Source of the DNA: an uncultured Lachnospiraceae bacterium
GTDB taxonomy: Bacteria > Bacillota > Clostridia > Lachnospirales > Lachnospiraceae
NCBI GenBank assembly: GCA_934293375.1
Contig: CAKQYS010000002.1
Span: 124,001-188,000, forward strand
Length of the DNA: 64,000 nt
Reading direction: 5' to 3'
The notes beneath the pieces were generated by a model. It saw only the letters and a list, made by a program, of their open reading frames with translations, was not told where the DNA came from and did no database searches. The position numbers were made by a program, and so were the translations under genes. How positions within the stretch are numbered: position 1 is the stretch's first letter; each line of letters begins with the position of its first letter. Positions 1-8,100 of this stretch are shown one piece after another.

Positions 1-2
1 CG

Positions 3-326
3 GGGATACAGGCATTTCCACTAGGGGCCACCATTGCAGCGGACAATTTTGTAAAGTCGGATTATGTGTATCAGGATATTTTCAGCTTTGCGGATGCTGC
101 TTGCAAAGGAGATGATATCTGTCAATTTCCCACGGGACAGGCTGTAGTCAGAGTCTGTACGGAAGATGATGGAGATATCAAGCGGGCATATCGGGAAATA
201 CAGGAATTTATAAAGGAGGGACGGTATACGCTTCGTTCGGATCTATTCAGTCTGAGTATTGTGAATGTGCTGGATCCGCATGAAGAGAGAAGATATCTGA
301 AGTTTATATTTGCATTTCTTTTGTAA
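3..326 (+). CDS. C-terminal part of an unrecognised protein, possibly a GyrI/MerR-type effector-binding domain
   Basis: An open frame runs from the window edge to a TAA at 324-326, so only the last 107 residues are visible and the true start lies outside. The piece has no clear catalytic motif. Its alternation of short beta-like strands with a helix (GQAVVRVC, then AYREIQEFIKEG, then a strand before LDPHEERRYLKF) loosely resembles the effector-binding domains found at the C-terminus of MerR-family regulators. That is a weak pattern match only. The next gene is about 100 bp away with its own candidate promoter, so the two need not be linked. Confidence 0.5.
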   Translation, partial: GIQAFPLGATIAADNFVKSDYVYQDIFSFADAACKGDDICQFPTGQAVVRVCTEDDGDIKRAYREIQEFIKEGRYTLRSDLFSLSIVNVLDPHEERRYLKFIFAFLL

Positions 327-355
327 TTGATTATGCTCTGGAGATATGATATGAT
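321..355 (+). promoter_or_regulatory. Candidate promoter for the leucine-rich repeat protein
   Basis: Two overlapping sigma-A-like arrangements are visible: TTGTAA (321-326), 18 bases, TATGAT (345-350); and TTGATT (327-332), 17 bases, TATGAT (350-355). Both overlap or abut the previous stop codon and lie about 80 bases before the gene start. Confidence 0.4.
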
Positions 356-431
356 TTCTGTAACAATTGTTTTGAAACTATAAGTCATGCGGTGTTATAT
401 GGATTATGTGATGATTACAGGGGGGATTTGT

Positions 432-2738
432 ATGTGCATAAGATATGTAGGGAACAGTGTATGGATGAAGGTATCAATCGTAATATGGCTATGTGTCATG
501 ACCATGTATGTGATGGCCGGATCTGTCAGAGCGGAAGGACAGAGGGCAGAGGGTACATGGGGGGATAATATTACATGGCAGCTTTCAGAGGATGGGACAC
601 TAACACTTACCGGAGAAGGAAGAATGATAGATTGCGGATCCGGGCAGGCGCAGCAGAAAGAATATCCGTGGGGCAGTTTTAGGATGGATATCAGGAAAAT
701 TGTATTGACGGAGGGGATTACCTATATTCCTAAGTCTGCGTTCTGCTATTTTAGTGCATTACAGACTGTGAATTTGCCGTTAGGGTTGGAAGAAATCGGA
801 CAGGACGCATTTTCAGAGTGTTCCGGTCTGCAGGAACTTGTGATTCCCGACATGGTTGCACGCGTAGGAGAAGAGGCATTTTCAGGATGTAAGAGCCTGA
901 AGACCGTTACATTCAAAAGTACGGGAACGAAGGTTACATTGGGAAAGAGATGCTTTATTGGGTGTGAGGCATTGTCGGATGTTGTGCTTCCTAAGAATAT
1001 TACAGAGCTGCCATGTACATTTATGAATTGTACCTCTTTAGCAGAGATCGTCATTCCGGATACGGTAAGGGAACTGGATGGTACATTCGCCGGATGCAGT
1101 GCACTTGAGAAGATTACGATTCCTGGAAATGTCACGAAATTGGAGGGAGCATTGTTCTGGAAATGTGTGGCATTAAAGAGTATCATCATTCAATCCAATC
1201 AACTGAATCTGAAAGAAAATGACAATAAAGATATTATGTTCTATGGTATATCGAAGGACGCTGTGCTTGTACTTCCAAATCAGAAATATAAAGCGTATAG
1301 AGGTGCGCTTGCGTTCATTCTGCCTTCGACCGTTGTTTATAAAGATGCTTCCGGCAAGATACCTGATTACAGCAGTGCATCGAAGTTGATCGGACGGGGA
1401 GATTGGGGAGGCAATATTTCTTGGGTTCTGGAGAAGAACGGCACCCTTACATTCAGTGGAAAGGGGAAGATGAAGGAAGGATGTGTATATTTTACTTACT
1501 ATACATACAGTAAGAAGGAGAGATATCCATGGAGTCAGTATGCGGGTTCCATTCAAAAGGTGGTCGTGAAAAAGGGGATTACCGGTATTGCAAACGGAGC
1601 ATTTGACAGTTTGTCCCAATTATATTATAACGATGGCTATTCCTGCCCGTTTGATCGGTTAGAAACGGTAGAAATGGCTGATACCGTGAAAACGATCGGC
1701 AACAGTGCATTTAGGGAGAACAAATGTCTGAGGCGTATTCGGTTTTCTAAGAATCTGATCAGCATTGGGAAAACATGCTTTTCAAGATGTTCCCGTATTG
1801 AAACATTGGATCTGCCGGATTCACTACGCAAAATAGGGGAGAAGGCATTTATAAAATGTACAAAACTGAAGAAAGTCGTTGTTCCGGAACAGATTCAATC
1901 GCTGGGCTATACATTCCAATCCTGCAAATCTTTGGAGTCTGTGACTTTGCCACAGAAATTAAAAAGCATGAAGGGTGTATTTTCCGGATGTACTGCCTTA
2001 AAGAGCATCGTGATCCCTTCTAATGTGGAGACGGTGGATCTGCAATGCTTTTATCAATGCAGGAATCTTCGGACTGTAGATATAAAGTCCGGGAAGCTCA
2101 CCAGACTGGGTGGCAGAGTATTTGCGGAATGTAAAAAACTGGAAACCATTACGCTGCCGGATAGCCTGAAAACCATTGATTATCGTGCATTTTATAAATG
2201 TACCAAGCTGTCGCAGATCACGATCCCAAAGAAAGTAAGAACGATAGGATTGGAGGCGTTCAGAGCCTGTACAGGTCTTAAAAAGGTTGTATTTTGTGAG
2301 AATGTGAATTCGACATTAACGATGGAAAGACTGGTATTTAAGGATTGCAGCCGCCTTGAACAGGTGAAGCTGTCGGATAACATTAAAAAAATGCGATATA
2401 CATTCCAGAATTGTACGGCCTTGAAGGAGGTGCAGCTGCCACAACAGCTTGTGCTGATGGAGAAGACCTTTACGAATTGCAGCTCTTTACAATCCATTAC
2501 AATCCCGGACAAGGTGGAGACAATATATGATAAGACCTTTTATGGGTGCTCTGATCTTCGCAGGATCCGGATAGAGTCGGAGAAGCTGACGATTTCCCAG
2601 CAGGCGACAGGATTGTTTGGTGAAATTGCACCGGATGCAGTCTTTATCCTGCCGAAGAAGATGTATCAGAAATATCAGTCTGTGATACGATTGTCTGCAC
2701 CGAAAACTGTGAGATATGAGCAGGCTGCAAGATCATAA
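432..2738 (+). CDS. Secreted BspA-type leucine-rich repeat protein
   Basis: The start at 432 is preferred over the in-frame ATG at 387 because GGGGGG sits 6 bases upstream and the protein then opens with a signal peptide (basic start, hydrophobic core, likely cleavage after SVRA). The 768-residue product is made of BspA/TpLRR-type repeats (pattern LxxIxIPxxVxxIxxxxFxxCxxL), which form solenoids that usually bind host or bacterial surface ligands. It is built as two similar blocks. Each begins with a cap-like segment (GTWGDNITWQL at the N-terminus; GRGDWGGNISWVL about residue 325) and ends in a similar strand (LPNQKYKAYR; LPKKMYQKYQ). No sorting motif or membrane span is seen at the C-terminus, so it is probably released or held non-covalently. 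The ligand is unknown. Confidence 0.85.
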   Translation: MCIRYVGNSVWMKVSIVIWLCVMTMYVMAGSVRAEGQRAEGTWGDNITWQLSEDGTLTLTGEGRMIDCGSGQAQQKEYPWGSFRMDIRKIVLTEGITYIPKSAFCYFSALQTVNLPLGLEEIGQDAFSECSGLQELVIPDMVARVGEEAFSGCKSLKTVTFKSTGTKVTLGKRCFIGCEALSDVVLPKNITELPCTFMNCTSLAEIVIPDTVRELDGTFAGCSALEKITIPGNVTKLEGALFWKCVALKSIIIQSNQLNLKENDNKDIMFYGISKDAVLVLPNQKYKAYRGALAFILPSTVVYKDASGKIPDYSSASKLIGRGDWGGNISWVLEKNGTLTFSGKGKMKEGCVYFTYYTYSKKERYPWSQYAGSIQKVVVKKGITGIANGAFDSLSQLYYNDGYSCPFDRLETVEMADTVKTIGNSAFRENKCLRRIRFSKNLISIGKTCFSRCSRIETLDLPDSLRKIGEKAFIKCTKLKKVVVPEQIQSLGYTFQSCKSLESVTLPQKLKSMKGVFSGCTALKSIVIPSNVETVDLQCFYQCRNLRTVDIKSGKLTRLGGRVFAECKKLETITLPDSLKTIDYRAFYKCTKLSQITIPKKVRTIGLEAFRACTGLKKVVFCENVNSTLTMERLVFKDCSRLEQVKLSDNIKKMRYTFQNCTALKEVQLPQQLVLMEKTFTNCSSLQSITIPDKVETIYDKTFYGCSDLRRIRIESEKLTISQQATGLFGEIAPDAVFILPKKMYQKYQSVIRLSAPKTVRYEQAARS

Positions 2739-2752
2739 GAGATAAGAAGCAA

Positions 2753-2793
2753 AAAAGAAGCTGTGCATGGATGTGCACAGCTTCTTTTGATGA
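2753..2793. terminator. Bidirectional intrinsic terminator
   Basis: A perfect 15-bp stem (2753-2767 with 2774-2788) and a 6-base loop lie between the LRR gene and the converging buk gene. A-rich sequence on one side and TTTT on the other let it act in both directions. Confidence 0.85.
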
Positions 2794-2802
2794 TATATAG
2801 AA

Positions 2803-3870
2803 TTAATAAACCTTAGCTTCTTCTTCACCGTTCATAACACGAAGCGCACCCTGCGCAAGCGCAAGCAATTCGTCTTCGCCAGGATATACAGTGATAGGAG
2901 CGAGGAAGCTGACAGCCTTCTTCATATGATCTACAGTGTCCTGTCCGTATGCAATACCACCGGTTAAGATGATCTGGTCAACCTTGCCACCTAATACAAC
3001 TGCCATGGCACCGATTTCCTTCTCAAGCTGATAGTAGAATGCCTCCTCATATAAAGCAGCCTTCTCATCACCTTCGTTCTTCATCTTGATGACATCACGC
3101 ATATCATTGGTTCCAAGGTAAGCGTTGAAACCACCGTTGCCGTTGATCATCTTGGCAACCTCAGCCTGTGTATACTTGCCTGAGAAGCAGAGCTTCATGA
3201 GCTGACCGGATGGAAGACCACCGGAACGCTCCGGAGAGAAAGGACCATCACCATCTAAGGCATTGGCAACATCTACAACACGACCGTTCTTATGTGCACC
3301 AACGGATACACCGCCACCCATATGTACCACGATCAGGTTCAGATCCTCATAAGCCTTACCAACTTCCTTTGCATAACGCTTTGCTACAGCCTTCTGGTTT
3401 AAGGCGTGGAAGATAGAGATCCGCTGGAAGTTCGGATGACCTGAAACACGGGCTACATCTGACAACTCATCTACTACAACAGGATCTACAATATAAGATG
3501 GTACATGGATCTGGTCTGCGATCTCCTTTGCTAAAATACCGCCAAGGTTAGATGCATGCTGTCCCTGCTTGCCGATCTTTAAATCTTCGATCAGAGCATC
3601 GGAAGTAGCATATGTACCACCAGGAATCGGCTTTAACAGACCACCACGGCCGACAACAACATCAATATCGTTAAGATCAACATTCTTCTCCTTCAGGACA
3701 TTCAGGATCACATCCTTTCGGAAATCCTTCTGCTCATAAATAGAAGGATACTTGGAGATCTCTTCTGTAGAATGACGAAGTGTCTCCTCCATTAACTGTG
3801 TTTCATCCTCATAAACACCAATCTTAGTTGAAGTAGAACCCGGATTGATGATCAAAATCTTGTAAGACAT
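2803..3870 (-). CDS. buk: Butyrate kinase
   Basis: The enzyme converts butyryl phosphate and ADP to butyrate and ATP, the last step of butyrate formation through butyryl phosphate. The 355-residue protein has the ASKHA/acetokinase fold signature at its N-terminus (IINPGSTSTKIGVY) and the phosphate-binding HMGGGVSVGAH segment near residue 185. Length matches butyrate kinases (about 355) rather than acetate kinases (about 400). It starts 13 bases after the ptb stop with its own GGAGG site, so the two genes form an operon ptb-buk. This pair defines the kinase route of butyrate production, as opposed to the CoA-transferase route used by Roseburia and Faecalibacterium. Confidence 0.95.
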   Translation of the reverse strand: MSYKILIINPGSTSTKIGVYEDETQLMEETLRHSTEEISKYPSIYEQKDFRKDVILNVLKEKNVDLNDIDVVVGRGGLLKPIPGGTYATSDALIEDLKIGKQGQHASNLGGILAKEIADQIHVPSYIVDPVVVDELSDVARVSGHPNFQRISIFHALNQKAVAKRYAKEVGKAYEDLNLIVVHMGGGVSVGAHKNGRVVDVANALDGDGPFSPERSGGLPSGQLMKLCFSGKYTQAEVAKMINGNGGFNAYLGTNDMRDVIKMKNEGDEKAALYEEAFYYQLEKEIGAMAVVLGGKVDQIILTGGIAYGQDTVDHMKKAVSFLAPITVYPGEDELLALAQGALRVMNGEEEAKVY

Positions 3871-3883
3871 TTTATGTTCCTCC

Positions 3884-4798
3884 TTATTTTCCTAATTCTT
3901 CCGCTACAACAGCACCCAGTGCGATAGAGTTTACCTTGGTCTCAAAATCATCAGAACGGGATGTCAGGATAACAGGAGCTTTGGTACCTGTTAAGATATT
4001 TCCGTTCTTAACCTTAGCTGTGTGCACAAGACACTTATATGTGATATTTCCTGCATGAATATCAGGGAATAATAATACATCTGCATCACCGACGATCTTA
4101 CGGTCAGTCGCCCCTTTGTGCTTAGCAGCTTCAGGATCGATCGCAAGGTCTAAAGAAAGCGGTCCGTCTACGATACAGCCGGTAATCTGACCCTCAGCGT
4201 TCATTCTGGTAAGCTCGGCAGCATCAACCGTAACAGGCATCTTAGGATTGACAATCTCAACGGCTGCGATAGGAGCAACCTTAGGATTGGCAATGCCGCA
4301 TGCATGACAGATCTCAACTGTGTTCTCAATGATATGTGCCTTAGTATCTAAATCAGGATAAGGAACAAAGGCAACATCACTTAAGAATAACAAATGATCG
4401 ATTCCTTCTACTTCAAATACACAAACATGGGATAATGTCTTGTCTGTTCTCAGACCAACTTCCTTATTCAGTACACTCTTTAAGAATGACTTGGTATCAA
4501 TCAGACCCTTCATATACATATCAGCCTTGCCATCATGTACAAGGGAAACAGCCTTTAAAGCGGCCTCGTTCGGATCTTCCTCGTTGATGATCTCGTAGTC
4601 TGTTAAATCCATATTCATCTGTGCGGCGATCTCGCGGATCTTTGCTTCATCACCTACTAATATGGCGTCTGCAATGTTACGCTCTTTGGCAGCCTTTACA
4701 GCTTCTAACACTGCATCGTCCTGTGCACAGGCAACAGCAACCTTTTTCTTGCTGCACTGTGAAACCTTGGATAATAAATCATCAAAACTCTTGCTCAT
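3884..4798 (-). CDS. ptb: Phosphate butyryltransferase
   Basis: The enzyme exchanges CoA for phosphate on butyryl-CoA, giving butyryl phosphate for the kinase encoded next. The 304-residue protein belongs to the phosphate acetyl/butaryl transferase family. The N-terminal segment KKVAVACAQDDAVLEAV and the C-terminal FPDIHAGNITYKCLVH are the family landmarks. A good ribosome site (AAGAGGTG in the coding strand) precedes the ATG. It is first in the minus-strand operon and is served by the candidate promoter at 4894-4925. Confidence 0.95.
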   Translation of the reverse strand: MSKSFDDLLSKVSQCSKKKVAVACAQDDAVLEAVKAAKERNIADAILVGDEAKIREIAAQMNMDLTDYEIINEEDPNEAALKAVSLVHDGKADMYMKGLIDTKSFLKSVLNKEVGLRTDKTLSHVCVFEVEGIDHLLFLSDVAFVPYPDLDTKAHIIENTVEICHACGIANPKVAPIAAVEIVNPKMPVTVDAAELTRMNAEGQITGCIVDGPLSLDLAIDPEAAKHKGATDRKIVGDADVLLFPDIHAGNITYKCLVHTAKVKNGNILTGTKAPVILTSRSDDFETKVNSIALGAVVAEELGK

Positions 4799-5197
4799 TG
4801 TTCACACCTCTTTAATTGTATTCTTTCTTTAATAGTATCATATAGTGGATGCTGCACATTCAAATAGATTATCTTTGTGCAGAAAACCTAACTATTATAC
4901 TACCACCTAAGAAAAAATAGGTCAAGCAAAATGCGGAAACTGCTAAGCTGTTGACAAGGAGCTTCCGATATATATATGGGTTGGTTTGTTTTCTTGTAAC
5001 AGAAGAACACATGATATGGGTAAAAAAATAATTTTTTTACTATATCTTGCGAAATGCAGTAGATTTTACAGGTGCTATATGATAAAATAAAACCAGCTAT
5101 GTTTGGCATTGATAGAAGCCAGTTAGTACATATAAAGAGAATAATCCGGCGTGCCGGTATCGATAATCTGAAAGCGAAGTTTATGAGGTGAGGGACG
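4799..5197. other. Intergenic region between divergent ptb and the large surface-protein gene
   Basis: It holds the ptb promoter. On the plus strand, a possible promoter TTGACA (4951-4956), 16 bases, TATATG (4973-4978) would give the surface-protein gene a leader of about 210 bases. No small gene or convincing riboswitch-like fold was seen in that leader. Confidence 0.4.
4894..4925 (-). promoter_or_regulatory. Candidate promoter for ptb-buk
   Basis: Read on the minus strand, TTGACC (4920-4925) precedes a TAGTATAAT block. TAGTAT gives a 17-base spacer, while TATAAT (4894-4899) gives 20. The leader to the ptb ATG is about 90 bases. Confidence 0.5.
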
Positions 5198-8100
5198 ATG
5201 AATAATAAGAATCAGAAAAAATCCAATATCAATCAGAGCAGACTCGTCAGAAAGCTGCTCAGTATAGGAAAGAAGCATAAGGCACTTGTATACCCGATGC
5301 TTGCACTTGTCGCGGTATGTAGTGTGTGTTCCTATTTTTACAGATGGGCCACAAGCAGCGGCAGGCGTGTTGTTGCGGCAGTGTTAGTTGGTGTACTTGT
5401 GTTGTCACAGTCTTATTTCATGACTTCATCAGCACATGGCAATGATCTGGTAGAAGAGGAAGAGCAGTTGATCGATACTTCTGCAATGGACGATGAGACA
5501 GAAGATACGGAAAGTCAGGATCTGATAGACAGTTCCGATACAGATGGGAAACAGACACAGCCGACTGAGGCAGATCCGTCAGACACTGTTGGAACCTCAA
5601 CCGCAGCAGATCTGGAGGATGCAGATGATTTAAGACCGTCAGATGATACACAGGCTTCAGGGAAGGACGCCTCACCTGAGACAAAGGCAGATACTGATTC
5701 AGAAAGTCAGACACCGGTCAGCACAGACCGCTACGCAGGTACAAACAGTGGTACGATTACATCATGGAAGCTTCCAAGCGGAACAGAGAAGTCAAGGATT
5801 CTGCCGGCAGGCACATCTCTTGCGGATACCAAGAAGCTTCTGCCAAGTGTTCTGACCTGCAGCATTACAACACAGTCAAACCTGCAGGTAACACAGGATC
5901 TGAAGGTCACATGGGATTCATCTGACTGGGCAAATACGAATGCGAAGACCACGCATTTTAAGCCGACATTAAATGATGCTTCCAATTATATTACAAGTGG
6001 TCTGAATATTGATGATGTTACGATTACGATTGATTATCTGACGAAGTATACGATCAAGTTAAATTATACGGGAACCCTTACGGATGTGAAGTTTTTAACG
6101 GAATCCGGTGCTACAGGATACTACGGATATGATGGTATTTCTTATACCCTGCCCGGTGTTGACCGTGCCAAGGCAGATGGCAGCGGCAATTTTACATTTG
6201 CAGGATGGTATGATCAGAATGGACAGCTTGTCGGAGGAAAAGGCGAGTCGATGAGCCGTACCAATATAACAAGTCTGGAGCTGACGGCAAGATTCAGCGA
6301 AGCAGAGGTTACTTATATCGACGAGAAGCATACGACGGTATATGATTATCCGACGAAGGGAACCGCATACAATGTGACTAAGACGCCTGCCCAGGTGACA
6401 GGATATCATTTTGATGGCTGGTCGCTTGCGGGAAGAGGCATCATTACATCAGAGAATCCAAAGGTGTCAGACAGCATTGATGATATCACATTGACAGCAG
6501 TATGGTCACCGCTTCAGTATACGATCAATTATGATTCCAATTATGGAACAGGCAGTGGCTACGGTACGATGAATGGTGAGACACATACCTACGATAAGGC
6601 AGGAGAGAAGATTGCGGAATGTGCATATACGCGATATGGATATCGTTTTGCCGGATGGTCTGAGGATTCATCGGCAACTCCGGATAGCCCGGATCTGATT
6701 GCGGCTGGAACTGCAATTACAAATAAGATGATCGATCCACTTTATCAGGCCAACGGCAATGTGAATATGCCGCAGCTGCAGTTATATGCGGTATGGGAGC
6801 TGGTCAGGATTACATTTGATGACAATACAGTCAGCAAGACCGTGAATGCAACATATGGCACAGCGATGTCTGAGGAATTTGGTGTGACCAATGGTAAAAC
6901 AACGAGTGGTAACTTCGGTGTTGCATTTAAGTCTGCATCCATGGACGGACAGTCCTGTACACCATCGGATTATATAGACGGATTTGGCATTACAGTACAG
7001 GATCAGAAGCTTGTGATCAGCGGCACACCGGTTAAGGTGTGGACAGACATGGTGATCACAGTGACAGTAGAGGATATTACTGCCGGTACATCTGATGATT
7101 TGAATGTAACGATTTCGGCGAATCCGAAGACTTTGAAGATTGCCAATATCACAGTGCCGAGTAAGGTGTATGACGGATCAAATAATCTGACACCGGAAGG
7201 CAGAGCCGGTGTGCAGGTGACATTGGATGGCATTTATGGGCAGGACGATGTTGCAGTCGATCTTGACAAGCTGAATATATATTACGGTTCAGCCAATGTA
7301 GGTGACAATGGAGTGACACTTGGCAATGTAGAATTAACAGGAGCAGCAAAGGACTATTATATCATTTCTGACATGACACCTCAGAGTGAGAGTGCAAGAA
7401 TCACCAAGCGGCCATTGCATGTAACGCTTTCAGGTCTGATTACCAAATATGCAGGTGAAAAAGCTGCAGATCCATCCAGCATGGATTTTGCATTGGCATT
7501 TGCAGACGATGAGACAGAGGAGACAAAACAGCTGGTTGCCGGCGATGGTGGATTTGATAGGATCATGACGATCACCTATGATGTACCACAGGTGGATGAA
7601 CAGAAGGTTTATGATATTCCGGTAACGATCATTTCTGACAATTATGATGTCAGCTGCGATGCCAGCTGCAAGCTTGAAGTCACACAGGATATAGCAAAGC
7701 TTGAGACCGGGGATGCGTCGGATAAGGGTAATTATTTGATATCCGGTACTTATAATGAAGATACACAGTGGTATACAGATAAAGTAACGATTACGCCATA
7801 TTTACAGCATGGTGCGGACTATTATAATCAGATTCTTCTGGTAGGAGCACAGGAATGGACTTCTGCGATTGAGATTGACGATGACAGTGAATTAAATGGA
7901 AAAGAAATTCAGGTCATGATGAAGAACAGCAGAACAGGTGCTTATACGACAGATTCAGCAAAAATGACGATTCATGTGGATAGTCAGGCTCCAACGCTTG
8001 CCAATAAGAGCTTCAGTCCTGCCAGCAAGACATCCATACTGGAGAATATCGGTAATTTCTTTACATATGGTAACTTCTTTAAAGAATCAGTGGTGGCAAC

